From Pseudarthrobacter sp. PS3-L1 (GTDB lineage: Bacteria > Actinomycetota > Actinomycetes > Actinomycetales > Micrococcaceae), in assembly GCF_030063285.1 (NCBI RefSeq), contig NZ_JASISU010000004.1, positions 124,001 through 188,000 on the forward strand: DNA of 64,000 bases. The letters are read 5' to 3'. Below the pieces are notes generated by a model that was not told the origin of the DNA, did not search any database, and saw only the letters and a list, made by a program, of their open reading frames with translations. How positions within the stretch are numbered: the first letter of the stretch is position 1; each line of letters opens with the position of its first letter. A program made the translations under genes and the position numbers. Positions 43,600-55,310 of the stretch are shown here, in pieces.

Positions 43600-43848
43600 A
43601 ACCAAAGACCGTCGGTTGTTGGGAATCCACTCTTAGCTCATGTCTGCATCCTGCAGTCGCGTGCTGGGACCACAGTGAATTCCCGGACGAAGGCCCCTAA
43701 CTATAGGGCGGCCGGCGCAGGTGAACGAAGCAAGCCTCCACGGCCAGTCCGTGTTGAGACAGGCCCCGTGCATCTGCGCGGGGCGTTTTTAGTTTTAAGC
43801 TCGGAAGAGCGGGCCCTCGAACACCGGCACTATCCCGGAAGGAGGGTT
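43600..43848 (+). promoter_or_regulatory. Ribosomal protein L10 leader with attenuator
   Basis: The untranslated leader of rplJ contains a terminator-like hairpin at 43763-43784 (GCCCCGTG/CGCGGGGC) followed by GTTTTTAGTTTT. It ends with GGAAGGAGGG before the ATG. L10 leaders in many bacteria fold into a structure bound by the L10-L7/L12 complex that governs attenuation. The position, length and terminator here fit that RNA family. Confidence 0.65.
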
Positions 43849-44433
43849 ATGGCAACGCCTACAAAGGTTTCAGCAGTAGCTGAGATCGCTAACGATTTCA
43901 AGGAATCGAACGCCGCTGTCCTGACCGAATACCGCGGGCTCACTGTTGCACAGCTCAAAGAGCTGCGTGTTTCTCTCGGCCAGGACACCAAGTTCACGGT
44001 CGTCAAGAATACCCTGACAGCCATTGCAGCCAAGGAAGCCGGTGTCGAAGCATTCGACGGACAGCTTGCTGGACCCACTGCGATTGCCTTCATCAAGGGT
44101 GACGCTGTTGCAGCGGCCAAGAGCCTGACGGATTTTGCCAAAACCAACAAGCAGCTGGTCATCAAGACCGGTTACTTCGAAGGCAAGGCATTGAACGCTG
44201 TACAGGTTGCAAACCTGGCAGCACTCGAGTCCCGTGAGCTGCAGCTTGCCAAGGTTGCAGGGATCCTCAAGGCTCCCGCCGCCGCGGCTGTCCGCATCAT
44301 CGATGCGCTGCGCCTCAAGCTTGAAGAAGAGAACGGTACTCCGGCCCCCGCCGAAGCACCCGCCGCTGAAGAAGCTCCCGCAGATGCCCCAGCAGCAGCA
44401 GAAGCGCCTGCAGCTGCCACCGAAGAGAACTGA
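43849..44433 (+). CDS. rplJ: 50S ribosomal protein L10
   Basis: L10 (194 residues) anchors L7/L12 dimers to the ribosome. The globular part has [37 protein letters not shown] and [17 protein letters not shown]. The C-terminus is a long Ala/Pro/Glu-rich tail with [21 protein letters not shown] chose ATG 43849 because GGAGGG lies just upstream and the longer frame would translate the leader hairpin. It is followed by rplL after 71 bases. Confidence 0.97.
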   Translation: MATPTKVSAVAEIANDFKESNAAVLTEYRGLTVAQLKELRVSLGQDTKFTVVKNTLTAIAAKEAGVEAFDGQLAGPTAIAFIKGDAVAAAKSLTDFAKTNKQLVIKTGYFEGKALNAVQVANLAALESRELQLAKVAGILKAPAAAAVRIIDALRLKLEEENGTPAPAEAPAAEEAPADAPAAAEAPAAATEEN

Positions 44434-44504
44434 CTCTTCACCCACCAGACTCCGGTGCGGACGGCCCTCGGCCTAAGCGCACCACAATAGGAAGGACGCC
44501 ACCC

Positions 44505-44882
44505 ATGGCGAAGCTGTCCAACGAAGAGCTCATTGCAGCCTTCAAGGAACTGACCATCATCGAACTTTCCGAGTTCGTTACCCTCTTCGAAGAGACCTTC
44601 GAAGTTACTGCAGCAGCTGTTGCAGTTGCAGGCCCCGCCGGTGGCGGAGCTGCTGAGGAAGCCGAAGAGCAGACTGAATTCGATGTCATCCTCGAATCTG
44701 CTGGCGAAAAGAAGATTGCAGTCATCAAGGAAGTACGTGCCATCACTTCCCTGGGTCTGAAGGAAGCCAAGGATGTTGTCGACAGCGCACCCAAGGCCGT
44801 CCTCGAAGGCGCAACCAAGGAAGCTGCCGAGAAGGCCAAGGATCAGCTCGAAGCTGCAGGCGCAACGGTTACCGTCAAGTAG
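44505..44882 (+). CDS. rplL: 50S ribosomal protein L7/L12
   Basis: L7/L12 (125 residues) forms the flexible stalk that recruits translation GTPases. The N-terminal dimer helix starts [20 protein letters not shown], an Ala-rich hinge is at about 40-52, and the C-terminal domain has [20 protein letters not shown] and DAVESAP-like [17 protein letters not shown] lies about 11 bases before ATG. A strong terminator follows, separating rplJL from rpoBC. Confidence 0.97.
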   Translation: MAKLSNEELIAAFKELTIIELSEFVTLFEETFEVTAAAVAVAGPAGGGAAEEAEEQTEFDVILESAGEKKIAVIKEVRAITSLGLKEAKDVVDSAPKAVLEGATKEAAEKAKDQLEAAGATVTVK

Positions 44883-44898
44883 TCAGTTCCGCTTCACA

Positions 44899-44931
44899 AA
44901 AACCCGCCCACGTCTGTGGGCGGGTTTTTTG
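44899..44931 (+). terminator. Intrinsic terminator after rplL
   Basis: AACCCGCCCAC pairs with GTGGGCGGGTT around GTCT, followed by six T in all. On the reverse strand the stem is followed by TTTGTG, so it may also serve the convergent thiolase gene. Confidence 0.92.
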
Positions 44932-45021
44932 TTTCTCTGTGCTGCCCCTTTGCCCCTATGTCCGTGTCGCAGTGGTTGCACTTCGAGACGCGATCGGTTT
45001 GCCGTGGGGCAGCAAAGCAGA

Positions 45022-46221
45022 TCAGTCCCGGTACAGCAGCAGTGCCTCGCCCTGCCCGCCGCCGCCACAGAGCGCAACTGCTGCCCTGCCACGACCGCGG
45101 CGGTTGAGCTCGTGGGCTGCATGGAGGGCCAACCTAGCTCCTGAAGCGCCGATCGGGTGGCCAAGGGCAATCGCGCCACCGTGAATGTTGCACTTGTCGA
45201 GAGGGTAATCCAGATCTCGTAGCGACTGGACCGCGACAGACCCGAACGCCTCATTGATCTCTATGAAGTCCAGGTCGGCTACGGTCCAACCTTCTTTCTC
45301 CAGCGCCCTGGTGATGGCGTTGGAAGGCTGGGAATGCAGTGAATTATTCGGACCTGCCACCTGGCCAGGAGCCCCAAGTACCGCCAGGAACGTCAGGTTG
45401 TTCTCTTCGGCGTACCGGCGTGACGCAAGGACCATCGCGGAAGCACCGTCAGACAGCGGAGACGAGTTTCCGGCAGTAATGGTGCCGTCGCTGACAAAAG
45501 CCCCGCGCAGCTTCGCAAGAACATCGACAGTGGACTCGGGTCGAAGCCCTTCGTCCGTGCCAACAACGATGTCTGCGCCCTTGCGTTGTGGGACCCCTAT
45601 TGGCGCAATTTCAGCGTCAAATGTCCCAGCATCCCTCGCGGCCGCCGCACGGTGGTGGGATGCTGCGGCAACTATGTCTTGGGCGGTCCTGTCGATTCCC
45701 AGGGTCAAGTTTCCTGATTCGGTGGACAGGCCCATCGACTGCCCGTCGAACGCATCTGTAAGACCGTCATGGGCTGCTACGTCCAGTACCTCAACAGAGC
45801 CGTAGGACCACCCCTGCCGTGAACCTGGAAGTAGATGGGGTGCCTGGCTCATGGATTCCTGTCCGCCAGCGACGACCACGTCCGCGTCGCCGCTTCGGAT
45901 CAGCCGGGCGGCGTCAATGACGGCGCTGAGTCCGGAAAGGCAGACCTTGTTGATGGTCATTGCGGGGACGTTCCAGCCGATTCCTGCTGCGATGGAACTT
46001 TGCCTGGCTGGGTTCTGGCCCGCCCCAGCCTGAAGAACCTGGCCCATAATCACTGCGTCCACGGCTCCGGCGGATATTCCAGCGGATTTGAGTGCAGCCC
46101 TGATGGCGTGGGCACCCAGGTCAACTGCCGTAAATTTGGCAAGCTGGCCGTTGAGTCGGCCCTGGGGGGTTCGGTTACCGGCAAGGATGACAACGTCGTT
46201 GGTGTCTGAGATGTGACTCAT
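45022..46221 (-). CDS. Acetyl-CoA acetyltransferase (thiolase)
   Basis: A 399-residue thiolase that condenses or cleaves acetoacetyl-CoA. Nucleophile Cys is in NKVCLSGLSAV (about residues 87-97), NEAFGSVAVQ holds a conserved Asn/His-loop region, GHPIGASGARLAL supplies the catalytic His, and CGGGGQGEA near the C-terminus contains the proton-donor Cys. Length is typical. I chose ATG 46221. The upstream open frame to 46317 is Trp/Cys-rich and unlikely. It is antisense-oriented between rplL and rpoB, an uncommon place. Confidence 0.94.
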   Translation of the reverse strand: MSHISDTNDVVILAGNRTPQGRLNGQLAKFTAVDLGAHAIRAALKSAGISAGAVDAVIMGQVLQAGAGQNPARQSSIAAGIGWNVPAMTINKVCLSGLSAVIDAARLIRSGDADVVVAGGQESMSQAPHLLPGSRQGWSYGSVEVLDVAAHDGLTDAFDGQSMGLSTESGNLTLGIDRTAQDIVAAASHHRAAAARDAGTFDAEIAPIGVPQRKGADIVVGTDEGLRPESTVDVLAKLRGAFVSDGTITAGNSSPLSDGASAMVLASRRYAEENNLTFLAVLGAPGQVAGPNNSLHSQPSNAITRALEKEGWTVADLDFIEINEAFGSVAVQSLRDLDYPLDKCNIHGGAIALGHPIGASGARLALHAAHELNRRGRGRAAVALCGGGGQGEALLLYRD

Positions 46222-46519
46222 GAGGATATTTCCGTTCTGGATCTGTTGGTTCCCAAGGCTATCGTGGGCAGGGCCGCGGCTCCAGCACCAGGCTGCCAGC
46301 CATCCGGAGGACACCATGTCGAGAATCGTGGCCTGAAAAATTTGTTCTCCAGAAGCCTGGGGGGAGCGACGTCCCCATCCTCTGCTCCGGTCGCCTCGAT
46401 TGCAGCGGCCCGGTCAACCGGACGATCAGGGGAGAACTACCCATCGCTGATGCATGCGAAGTTGCGGGGCACTGCGTAGGGTTGTTTGTTGAATCAATGA
46501 GCCTTGGAGAGGACCCTGC

Positions 46520-47020
46520 ATGAACAAGATGCTCAGCGCATTGGCTTTGGCGGCACTCGCGGGTCTCACGGCGTGTTCCGTCTCAACCGAGGCACCCAGT
46601 TCATCCCAGGCGCCCAGCGGATCCCGTGCGGTCCCCACCGGGTCTTCAGCCACGGCTTCCGCTTCTATCACCGATGGATCTGGAACAAGTGTCTCCGGGT
46701 CGTCTTCCACAGGTTCCGCTAATGCGCTGGCCAAAGACTCCTGCGAGTCGTTCAACACTCTGATGGACCGATACCGTGCCGCTGCTGGAACAGATCCAGA
46801 AGTATTTGACCAGATATATCTGGCGACTGTTGAGGCGGGAGACGGTGTGTCGGGAGATCTTAGCGGACTCTTCACGTCCCTTGGGCTGCTTGCGCTTGAT
46901 CATGCAGGCGTCGCCGCTGGTGGCGGAGACCCGTCCCAGGAATCGCAGGACAGTGTTAGGGACGCGGTCTTTGCCAATGCATCGACGTGTACTGCCGTGG
47001 GGGTGACGTTGCGCCTCTGA
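46520..47020 (+). CDS. Putative secreted lipoprotein
   Basis: A 166-residue protein. The N-terminus is a lipoprotein signal (KM, hydrophobic LSALALAALAG, lipobox LTAC with Cys 19), followed by a Ser/Thr/Gly-rich linker (about 20-70) as in exposed actinobacterial lipoproteins. A small helical domain (about 73-166) with two cysteines (DSCESF and STCTAV) could form a disulfide. I recognise no family. GGAG at 46507-46510 lies 9 bases before ATG 46520. It precedes the rpoB promoter and is divergent from the thiolase. Confidence 0.82.
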   Translation: MNKMLSALALAALAGLTACSVSTEAPSSSQAPSGSRAVPTGSSATASASITDGSGTSVSGSSSTGSANALAKDSCESFNTLMDRYRAAAGTDPEVFDQIYLATVEAGDGVSGDLSGLFTSLGLLALDHAGVAAGGGDPSQESQDSVRDAVFANASTCTAVGVTLRL

Positions 47021-47119
47021 GGGCTGGCCTTGAGGGCGAACCGCAGCGAAAGACCACACGTGAGTGGACCGCCGTCGGTAGGCTGCAGCGCCTACCGAAG
47101 GATAAGCACTTGGCGGTGC

Positions 47120-47148
47120 TTGCAATACAACCCAATGTGGGGTAGACA
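47120..47148 (+). promoter_or_regulatory. Promoter of rpoB-rpoC
   Basis: TTGCAA (47120-47125), a 17-base spacer and TAGACA (47143-47148) lie in the 369-base gap before rpoB, giving a leader of about 235 bases. I see no strong hairpin or coding frame in that leader. Confidence 0.65.
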
Positions 47149-47389
47149 TGGTGGCCACTTTGCCGTAACGTAGAGATTTGCGTCTTCCCTGTTTACCTTC
47201 AGCCTTCATATAGCGGTGGGCTTTGTCTGACAAGTGGGCTACCAACGTGCCGTCAACAACGTCACGTCAGTGGGTCCGCCAGGCTTCGGGTCATATAGCG
47301 GAACCGAAGAGGTACCACTGTGGAGTCACTCCGCAGGGTGCACACGGGGAAGATCTGAAAACGCCTGAAGGTCTGTGGAAGGATCCCTC

Positions 47390-50300
47390 TTGGTCGCCTC
47401 GAGCACCTCTAATAACGAAACCGCTAACAATGCCGACAGCACTGATGGTGCCACTCGCCGGCTCTCATTCGCAAAGATTCACGAACCGCTTGACGTTCCG
47501 AATCTCCTTGCCCTCCAGACGGACAGCTTTGACTGGCTCGTCGGAAACGAACGCTGGCAGGAGCGCGTCGCCAAGGCTGTCGAAGAAAACGACCTGAGCG
47601 TCGCTACTTCGTCAGGTCTTTCCGACATCTTCGAAGAGATCTCCCCGATCGAGGACTTCCAGGGCACCATGTCCCTGAGCTTCTCCGATCCTGAGTTCGC
47701 TGACCCGAAGTACACCATGGCCGAGTGCAAGGACCGGGACGCTACCTACTCGGCTCCGCTGTACGTCAAGGCCGAGTTCATGAACAACAACACTGGCGAA
47801 ATCAAGCAGCAGACGGTATTCATGGGTGACTTCCCCCTGATGACCGAAAAAGGCACCTTCGTCGTCAACGGCACCGAGCGTGTCGTCGTTTCCCAGCTGG
47901 TCCGTTCCCCGGGTGCCTATTTTGAGCGCACTGCGGACAAGACGAGCGACAAGGACATCTTCACCGCCAAGATTATTCCTTCGCGTGGTGCCTGGTTCGA
48001 ACTCGAAATCGACAAGCGCGACCAGGTTGGTGTTCGCCTCGACCGGAAGCGCAAGCAGTCCGTGACGGTGCTGCTGAAGGCGCTGGGTTGGACCGAGGGC
48101 CAGATCCTTGAAGAGTTCGGCCAGTACGACTCCATGCGTGCGACCCTTGAGAAGGACGCGACAGAGACCCGCGAGGATGCCCTGCTGGACATCTACCGGA
48201 AGCTGCGACCAGGCGAGCCGCCGACAGTCGAAGCTGCAGAAGCGCTCCTTCGCAACCTGTACTTCGAACCCAAGCGTTACGACCTTGCCAAGGTTGGTCG
48301 TTACAAGATCAACCGCAAACTCGGCATCGACCGCTCACTTGGGGACAAGGAAGCTTCAGTCCTGCACGTCGAAGACATCGTCGCCATGATCAAGTTCCTT
48401 GTGGCACTTCACGCTGGCGAGAAGAACCTGACGGGCACCCGCGACGGCCAGGATCACGAACTGCGAGTCGAGATCGATGACATCGACCACTTCGGCAACC
48501 GTCGTATCCGCGCCGTTGGTGAGCTCATCGAGAACCAGGTCCGTACCGGCCTGTCCCGCATGGAGCGCGTCGTCCGCGAGCGTATGACCACCCAGGACGT
48601 CGAGGCAATTACGCCGCAGACCCTGATCAACATCCGCCCGGTTGTCGCTGCCATCAAGGAGTTCTTCGGAACGTCCCAGCTGTCGCAGTTCATGGACCAG
48701 AACAACCCGCTGTCGGGTCTGACCCACAAGCGCCGCCTGTCGGCGCTTGGCCCGGGTGGTCTGTCCCGTGACCGCGCAGGCATGGAAGTTCGTGACGTGC
48801 ACCCGTCCCACTACGGACGTATGTGCCCCATTGAAACTCCTGAAGGCCCCAACATTGGCCTGATCGGTTCACTGGCGTCCTACGGTCGGATCAACCCGTT
48901 CGGGTTCATCGAGACGCCGTACCGCTTGGTCTCCGAAGGTGTCGTTTCCGATGAGGTCCAGTACCTCACGGCAGACGATGAGGCAGAGGTCCTGATTGCC
49001 CAGGCCAACGCTCCACTCGACGACAACAAGAAGTTCGCCGAGGACACAGTCTTGGTTCGCGCCCGTGGCGGTGGAGGAGAGCCTGTGCTGGTCCCTGCCG
49101 GCGAGGTCGAGTTCATGGACGTCTCCCCGCGCCAGATGGTGTCAGTGGCTACCGCCCTGATCCCGTTCCTGGAGCACGATGACGCCAACCGTGCGCTCAT
49201 GGGTGCCAACATGCAGCGTCAGGCTGTGCCGCTGGTCCGTTCCGAGGCCCCTTTCGTGGGCACCGGCATGGAGCGCGCCGCTGCAGTTGACGCAGGTGAT
49301 GTTGTCATCGCCAAGAAGGCTGGTGTTGTCACTGAGGTCTCCGCTGAGCTGGTTGTCGTGCTCAACGATGACGGCACAGAGATCAACTACCGCATCAACA
49401 AGTTCGCCCGTTCCAACCAGGGCAACTGCTACAACCACCGCGTCCTGGTCAGTGATGGCCAGCGTCTTGAGGTTGGCGGCATCATTGCTGACGGTCCCGC
49501 AACGGACCAGGGCGAGCTCGCCCTCGGAAAGAACCTCCTTGTGGCATTCATGTCATGGGAAGGCCACAACTTCGAGGATGCGATCATCCTTTCGCAGCGC
49601 ATCGTTGCTGAGGACGTCCTCTCCTCCATCCACATTGAAGAGCACGAGATTGATGCCCGCGACACCAAGCTTGGTGCCGAGGAAATCACCCGTGATATCC
49701 CCAACGTGTCCGAGGAGGTTCTGGCGGGCCTCGACGAGCGTGGAATCATCCACATCGGTGCTGAGGTTGAGGCCGGCGACATCCTGGTGGGCAAGGTGAC
49801 GCCCAAGGGCGAGACCGAACTCACCCCAGAGGAGCGCCTGCTCCGTGCCATCTTCGGCGAAAAGTCACGCGAAGTGCGCGACACCTCACTGAAGGTCCCG
49901 CACGGCGAATCAGGCACCGTTATCGGCGTCCGCGTTTTCGATCGCGACAACGACGACGAGCTGCCCCCCGGAGTGAACCAGCTGGTTCGTGTCTATGTCG
50001 CTGCAAAGCGCAAGATCACTGACGGCGACAAGCTCGCAGGCCGCCACGGTAACAAGGGTGTCATTTCCAAGATCCTCCCGATCGAAGACATGCCTTTCCT
50101 TGCTGACGGTACCCCCGTTGACATCGTCCTGAACCCCCTTGGTGTTCCCGGCCGAATGAACGTGGGACAGGTTCTGGAAACCCACCTCGGCTGGGTGGCC
50201 AAGACCGGCTGGAAGATTGAGGGCGAGCCCGAATGGGCCAAGCAGCTGCCGAACCTGCCGCGCGAAAGTGGTCCCACCACTGTCGCAACGCCTGTGTTCG

Positions 50301-50899
50301 ATGGCGCACGCGAAGAGGAAATCACTGGTCTCCTGGATTCGACCAACGTCACACGTGACGGCGACCGGCTGATCAACTCCTCCGGCAAGACACGGCTGTT
50401 TGATGGCCGCTCAGGCGAGCCTTTCCCGGATCCGATCGCTGTCGGCTACATGTACATCCTGAAACTCCACCACCTGGTGGACGACAAGATCCATGCGCGC
50501 TCCACCGGCCCGTACTCCATGATCACGCAGCAGCCGCTGGGTGGTAAGGCACAGTTCGGTGGCCAGCGCTTTGGTGAGATGGAAGTGTGGGCGCTCGAAG
50601 CGTACGGCGCTGCCTACACCCTGCAGGAACTGCTGACCATCAAGTCGGATGACATCCATGGTCGCGTGAAGGTCTACGAGGCAATCGTCAAGGGCGAGAA
50701 TATCCCCGAGCCGGGCGTCCCCGAGTCCTTCAAGGTCCTGATCAAGGAAATGCAGTCACTGTGCCTGAACGTGGAAGTTCTTTCCACCGACGGAACCACA
50801 ATTGAAATGCGTGACTCTGATGACGCAGTCTTCACGGCTGCGGAAGAATTGGGCATCGATCTGTCTCGTGCAGAGCCCAGTTCCGTAGAAGAGGTTTAG
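47390..50899 (+). CDS. rpoB: RNA polymerase beta subunit
   Basis: RpoB (1,169 residues) forms, with RpoC, the catalytic core of RNA polymerase. The rifampicin pocket reads [35 protein letters not shown] and [14 protein letters not shown], with wild-type Asp, His and Ser at the usual resistance positions. The C-terminal [20 protein letters not shown] and [13 protein letters not shown] are invariant. I chose TTG 47390 (start [10 protein letters not shown]) because AAGGA lies 7 bases upstream. GTG 47375 in frame is a poor alternative. It is followed by rpoC after 105 bases. Confidence 0.98.
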   Translation: MVASSTSNNETANNADSTDGATRRLSFAKIHEPLDVPNLLALQTDSFDWLVGNERWQERVAKAVEENDLSVATSSGLSDIFEEISPIEDFQGTMSLSFSDPEFADPKYTMAECKDRDATYSAPLYVKAEFMNNNTGEIKQQTVFMGDFPLMTEKGTFVVNGTERVVVSQLVRSPGAYFERTADKTSDKDIFTAKIIPSRGAWFELEIDKRDQVGVRLDRKRKQSVTVLLKALGWTEGQILEEFGQYDSMRATLEKDATETREDALLDIYRKLRPGEPPTVEAAEALLRNLYFEPKRYDLAKVGRYKINRKLGIDRSLGDKEASVLHVEDIVAMIKFLVALHAGEKNLTGTRDGQDHELRVEIDDIDHFGNRRIRAVGELIENQVRTGLSRMERVVRERMTTQDVEAITPQTLINIRPVVAAIKEFFGTSQLSQFMDQNNPLSGLTHKRRLSALGPGGLSRDRAGMEVRDVHPSHYGRMCPIETPEGPNIGLIGSLASYGRINPFGFIETPYRLVSEGVVSDEVQYLTADDEAEVLIAQANAPLDDNKKFAEDTVLVRARGGGGEPVLVPAGEVEFMDVSPRQMVSVATALIPFLEHDDANRALMGANMQRQAVPLVRSEAPFVGTGMERAAAVDAGDVVIAKKAGVVTEVSAELVVVLNDDGTEINYRINKFARSNQGNCYNHRVLVSDGQRLEVGGIIADGPATDQGELALGKNLLVAFMSWEGHNFEDAIILSQRIVAEDVLSSIHIEEHEIDARDTKLGAEEITRDIPNVSEEVLAGLDERGIIHIGAEVEAGDILVGKVTPKGETELTPEERLLRAIFGEKSREVRDTSLKVPHGESGTVIGVRVFDRDNDDELPPGVNQLVRVYVAAKRKITDGDKLAGRHGNKGVISKILPIEDMPFLADGTPVDIVLNPLGVPGRMNVGQVLETHLGWVAKTGWKIEGEPEWAKQLPNLPRESGPTTVATPVFDGAREEEITGLLDSTNVTRDGDRLINSSGKTRLFDGRSGEPFPDPIAVGYMYILKLHHLVDDKIHARSTGPYSMITQQPLGGKAQFGGQRFGEMEVWALEAYGAAYTLQELLTIKSDDIHGRVKVYEAIVKGENIPEPGVPESFKVLIKEMQSLCLNVEVLSTDGTTIEMRDSDDAVFTAAEELGIDLSRAEPSSVEEV

Positions 50900-51004
50900 C
50901 AGGAGGTGGACGACGGCGGGTGGTAACCCGCCGTCGTCCAGCACCTCCCTCTTCCCGTAACCCACGACTTCAGAATTTAGAGAACAAGAGAGAACAGGGA
51001 CCAT

Positions 51005-54000
51005 ATGTCCAGCGAATCCTCCTTCGGCCTCATGCAGATCGGCCTCGCCACCGCGGAAGACATCCGCGGGTGGTCATACGGCGAGGTTAAGAAGCCGGAA
51101 ACCATTAATTACCGCACACTCAAGCCTGAGAAGGACGGACTCTTCTGCGAGAAGATCTTCGGCCCCTCAAGGGACTGGGAATGCTACTGCGGTAAGTACA
51201 AGCGCGTGCGTTTCAAGGGCATCATCTGTGAGCGGTGTGGCGTTGAGGTCACCCGCGCCAAGGTGCGCCGTGAGCGCATGGGCCACATTGAACTGGCTGC
51301 GCCAGTAACCCACATCTGGTACTTCAAGGGTGTCCCGTCCCGTTTGGGCTACCTCCTTGACCTGGCTCCGAAGGACCTTGAAAAGGTCATCTACTTCGCC
51401 GCCTACATGATCACGAGCGTTGATGCTGACAGCCGCCACGAGGAACTGCCCAACCTGCAGGTTGAGCACGACATCGAGAAGAAGCAGCTGATTGACAACC
51501 GCGACTCCGACATTGCCACGATCGCACGCGACCTCGAGGGCGAAATTGCCCGTCTCGAGGGCGAGGGTGCCAAAGCCGCCGACAAGAAAAAGGCCCGCGA
51601 CTCTGCGGACCGTCAGATGGCCAACGTGCGTAAGCGTGCGGATGCCGAAATCGAGCGTCTTGAGCAGGTCTGGGACCGCTTCAAGAACCTCAAGGTCGCC
51701 GATCTTGAAGGTGACGAGGGGCTTTACCGCGAACTGCGTGACCGCTATGGCATGTACTTTGAAGGCGCCATGGGTGCCGAAGCCATTAAGAAGCGTCTTG
51801 AGAACTTCGACATGCAGGCCGAATCCGACCTGTTGCGCGACATCATTGCCAACGGCAAGGGCCAGCGCAAGACCCGTGCGCTCAAGCGGCTCAAGGTTGT
51901 TAACGCCTTCTTGACCACCAACAACAGCCCCCTGGGCATGGTCCTTGATGCTGTGCCGGTCATCCCGCCGGAACTGCGCCCCATGGTCCAGCTCGACGGT
52001 GGACGCTTCGCGACCTCTGACCTCAACGACCTATACCGTCGTGTGATCAACAGGAACAACCGCCTCAAGCGCCTTCTTGACCTGGGTGCCCCGGAGATCA
52101 TTGTCAACAACGAGAAGCGCATGCTTCAGGAAGCTGTTGACAGCCTCTTCGACAATGGCCGTCGTGGCCGTCCCGTCACCGGTCCTGGCAACCGTCCGCT
52201 GAAGTCCCTGAGCGACATGCTCAAGGGCAAGCAGGGTCGTTTCCGCCAGAACCTCCTCGGCAAGCGCGTTGACTACTCTGGCCGTTCGGTCATTGTTGTT
52301 GGTCCGCAGCTGAAGCTGCACCAGTGTGGCCTGCCAAAGCAGATGGCGCTGGAGCTCTTCAAGCCGTTCGTCATGAAGCGACTGGTTGACCTCAACCACG
52401 CTCAGAACATCAAATCGGCCAAGCGGATGGTTGAGCGCTACCGCCCGCAGGTCTGGGATGTCCTGGAAGAGATCATCACCGAACACCCGGTGCTGCTCAA
52501 CCGTGCACCCACCCTGCACCGTTTGGGTATCCAGGCTTTTGAACCCCAGCTTGTTGAAGGTAAGGCAATCCAGCTTCACCCGCTGGTCTGTGGCGCCTTC
52601 AACGCGGACTTCGACGGCGACCAGATGGCAGTTCACCTGCCGCTGAGCCCCGAGGCCCAGGCCGAGGCACGTATCCTGATGCTGTCTTCCAACAACATCC
52701 TGAAGCCCTCGGACGGCCGCCCGGTTACCCTGCCGTCGCAGGATATGATCATCGGTCTTTACCACCTGACCACCAAGCGTGTCGGTTCGGCTGGCGAGGG
52801 TCGCGTGTTCGGTTCGGTGGCGGAAGCCATCATGGCCTACGACCTCCACGATCTTCACCTGAACTCCAAGGTCCGGATCCGCCTTGAGGGCTTTGTGCCC
52901 TACGCAGGCTGGGAGGCCCCCGAAGGATGGGAGCTTGGCCAGACTGCCCTGGTGGAGACGTCCCTCGGACAGGTCATCTTCAATGAGACCCTGCCCGCGG
53001 ATTACCCTTGGGTTGAAAACGTTGCCGACAAGGGCGAACTGTCCACAATCGTCAACGACCTCGCTGAGCGCTACCCGAAGGTTGTCACCGCTGCAACACT
53101 GGACAACCTCAAGGATGCCGGTTTCTACTGGGCCACCCGTTCGGGTGTCACTGTGGCAATTTCCGATATCGAGGTCCCCAAGGACAAGCCGCGCATCCTT
53201 GCTGGCTACGAGACCATGGCTGCCAAGATCCAGGGCCAGTACGACAAGGGCCTGATTGACGACGACGAGCGTCGCCAGGAACTGATCGAGATCTGGAACA
53301 AGGCAACTGACGAGATCGCCAAGGTCATGCGCGACAACCTGTCGCCCATGAACACGATCAACCGTATGGTTTCCTCTGGTGCCCGTGGTAACTGGATGCA
53401 GGTTCGCCAGATCGCGGGTATCCGTGGCCTGGTGGCCAACCCTAAGGGTGAGATCATCCCGCGTCCCATCAAGTCCTCGTACCGTGAGGGCCTGTCGGTG
53501 CTGGAATACTTCATCGCTACCCACGGTGCGCGTAAGGGCCTTGCTGATACCGCGCTGCGTACCGCCAACTCGGGTTACCTGACCCGTCGTCTGGTGGACG
53601 TCTCGCAGGACGTTATTGTCCGTGAAGAAGACTGCGGCACCGAACGTGGCCTTGTCACGGCAATTGCCGTTGTTGACTCGAACGGCGAGCTTGTTCTGGA
53701 CGAGAACGTCGAGAACAGCGCCTATGCCCGTACCCTCGCTGTCGACGTCGTCGATTCCAAGGGCAAGGTCTTGGCTGAGGCCGGAAGTGACTGCGGCGAC
53801 GTCGTCATTGCTGAACTTTTTGCCGCCGGGATCACTGAGGTCAAGGTTCGCTCTGTGCTCACCTGTGAGTCGAGTGTTGGTACCTGCGCACTGTGCTACG
53901 GCCGTTCATTGGCCACCGGCAAGACTGTTGACATCGGTGAGGCCGTTGGCATCATCGCGGCCCAGTCCATCGGTGAGCCTGGCACACAGCTGACGATGCG

Positions 54001-54904
54001 TACCTTCCACACCGGTGGTGCTGTCTCCGCCGGTGGTGGTGACGACATCACCCAGGGTCTGCCCCGTATCCAGGAGCTCTTCGAAGCCCGTACTCCGAAG
54101 GGTGTTGCACCGATCGCTGAAGCGGCCGGACGCATCACCATTGAAGAGACCGAGCGTCAGATGCGTCTCGTCATCACTCCTGATGACGGGTCCGAAGAGA
54201 TCGCCTACCCGGTCCTGCGCCGTTCACGTCTCCTTATCGAGGACGGCGACAACGTCACAGTTGGCCAGAAACTCATCAACGGTCCGGTGGACCCCAAGCA
54301 GGTGCTGCGCATCATGGGTCCCCGTGCCGCGCAGAAGTTCCTGGTGGACGAGGTTCAGGGCGTTTACCGCAGCCAGGGCATTGGCATCCACGACAAGCAC
54401 GTTGAGGTCATTGTCCGCCAGATGCTGCGCCGCGTGACGGTCATTGAGTCCGGCGAATCGGATCTGCTGCCTGGCGAGCTCGCCGAGCGTAGCCGGTTCG
54501 AGGATGCCAACCGTCGTGTGGTCTCCGAGGGCAAGACGCCGGCATCCGGCCGTCCTGAACTCATGGGTATCACCAAGGCATCACTGGCTACCGAGTCCTG
54601 GCTGTCCGCAGCTTCGTTCCAGGAGACCACCCGCGTCCTGACGCAGGCGGCAATGGAAGGTAAGAGCGATCCGCTGCTGGGCCTCAAGGAGAACGTGATC
54701 ATCGGTAAGTTGATTCCGGCAGGCACGGGCCTCCCGCGCTACACCGAGGTCAATGTTGAGCCTACTGAGGAAGCGAAGGCCAATCTGTTTACCGGCCCCA
54801 GCGCCTTCAGTGATTTCAGCTACGATTCCCTGGGTGGCGATGGATCTCCCGAGTTCCATGCCATCCCACTGGATGACTACGATCTGGGCAGCGACTTCCG
54901 CTAG
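51005..54904 (+). CDS. rpoC: RNA polymerase beta' subunit
   Basis: RpoC (1,299 residues) carries the catalytic magnesium site [16 protein letters not shown], the N-terminal zinc site ([20 protein letters not shown]), the [19 protein letters not shown] bridge/trigger region and the second zinc cysteines of [17 protein letters not shown]-type [18 protein letters not shown] is present. The ATG at 51005 lies after GAACAGGGACCAT with modest Shine-Dalgarno character. The length matches actinobacterial RpoC. A hairpin terminator follows. Confidence 0.98.
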   Translation: MSSESSFGLMQIGLATAEDIRGWSYGEVKKPETINYRTLKPEKDGLFCEKIFGPSRDWECYCGKYKRVRFKGIICERCGVEVTRAKVRRERMGHIELAAPVTHIWYFKGVPSRLGYLLDLAPKDLEKVIYFAAYMITSVDADSRHEELPNLQVEHDIEKKQLIDNRDSDIATIARDLEGEIARLEGEGAKAADKKKARDSADRQMANVRKRADAEIERLEQVWDRFKNLKVADLEGDEGLYRELRDRYGMYFEGAMGAEAIKKRLENFDMQAESDLLRDIIANGKGQRKTRALKRLKVVNAFLTTNNSPLGMVLDAVPVIPPELRPMVQLDGGRFATSDLNDLYRRVINRNNRLKRLLDLGAPEIIVNNEKRMLQEAVDSLFDNGRRGRPVTGPGNRPLKSLSDMLKGKQGRFRQNLLGKRVDYSGRSVIVVGPQLKLHQCGLPKQMALELFKPFVMKRLVDLNHAQNIKSAKRMVERYRPQVWDVLEEIITEHPVLLNRAPTLHRLGIQAFEPQLVEGKAIQLHPLVCGAFNADFDGDQMAVHLPLSPEAQAEARILMLSSNNILKPSDGRPVTLPSQDMIIGLYHLTTKRVGSAGEGRVFGSVAEAIMAYDLHDLHLNSKVRIRLEGFVPYAGWEAPEGWELGQTALVETSLGQVIFNETLPADYPWVENVADKGELSTIVNDLAERYPKVVTAATLDNLKDAGFYWATRSGVTVAISDIEVPKDKPRILAGYETMAAKIQGQYDKGLIDDDERRQELIEIWNKATDEIAKVMRDNLSPMNTINRMVSSGARGNWMQVRQIAGIRGLVANPKGEIIPRPIKSSYREGLSVLEYFIATHGARKGLADTALRTANSGYLTRRLVDVSQDVIVREEDCGTERGLVTAIAVVDSNGELVLDENVENSAYARTLAVDVVDSKGKVLAEAGSDCGDVVIAELFAAGITEVKVRSVLTCESSVGTCALCYGRSLATGKTVDIGEAVGIIAAQSIGEPGTQLTMRTFHTGGAVSAGGGDDITQGLPRIQELFEARTPKGVAPIAEAAGRITIEETERQMRLVITPDDGSEEIAYPVLRRSRLLIEDGDNVTVGQKLINGPVDPKQVLRIMGPRAAQKFLVDEVQGVYRSQGIGIHDKHVEVIVRQMLRRVTVIESGESDLLPGELAERSRFEDANRRVVSEGKTPASGRPELMGITKASLATESWLSAASFQETTRVLTQAAMEGKSDPLLGLKENVIIGKLIPAGTGLPRYTEVNVEPTEEAKANLFTGPSAFSDFSYDSLGGDGSPEFHAIPLDDYDLGSDFR

Positions 54905-54940
54905 CGGACAGGGCTCCTTGCCCTGATTGCCTGACCAGCA

Positions 54941-54974
54941 AGCCCCGTCCCCACGATTCGTGGGGGCGGGGCTT
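54941..54974 (+). terminator. Terminator after rpoC
   Basis: AGCCCCGTCCCCACG pairs with CGTGGGGGCGGGGCT (one G-U) and is followed by TTGTCG. The T run is short. Confidence 0.8.
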
Positions 54975-55310
54975 TGTCGTAGGGTTGATCGAGGCGACTG
55001 GCGATTAAGGCCTACGGCGCGCTTAATGTTAGGCTTGTTACCAATTGTTATTGTGGCAGTGGATGAGTGCGCTGGTCGTGTTTTATGGCAGGACGTGGCG
55101 ACGTTTCCGGTTTGCAGGGTTCTTGTGCAACGTATGCCACATTTTTGCATGCCTGAGTAAGGTCTGGAGCGCAGAGCTGCCAGCCCCGGGATGCGATCCG
55201 ACTATTAAGGCTTCGCCCTTCCTGCACTGGACGTGATTCAGTCCAGGTGGGGCTTCGCAAAAGTAGAGTGGCTGGAAGCGGCCACTCCGGATAAAACGGA
55301 GAACACGAAA
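54975..55310 (+). promoter_or_regulatory. Upstream region of rpsL-rpsG
   Basis: This gap holds the promoter and leader of the str operon. I see an AT-rich patch at 55024-55053, a hairpin GAGTGGC/GCCACTC with an 8-base loop (55266-55287) shortly before the start codon, and CTGGAC/GTCCAG arms near 55227-55246. TAGAGT at 55264-55269 could be a -10 but lacks a clear -35. No gene is evident. Confidence 0.4.

Noticed and set aside
52031..53524. 497-codon reverse-strand frame inside rpoC
   Set aside because: Lies fully opposite the invariant RpoC catalytic region. Composition is that of an antisense shadow.
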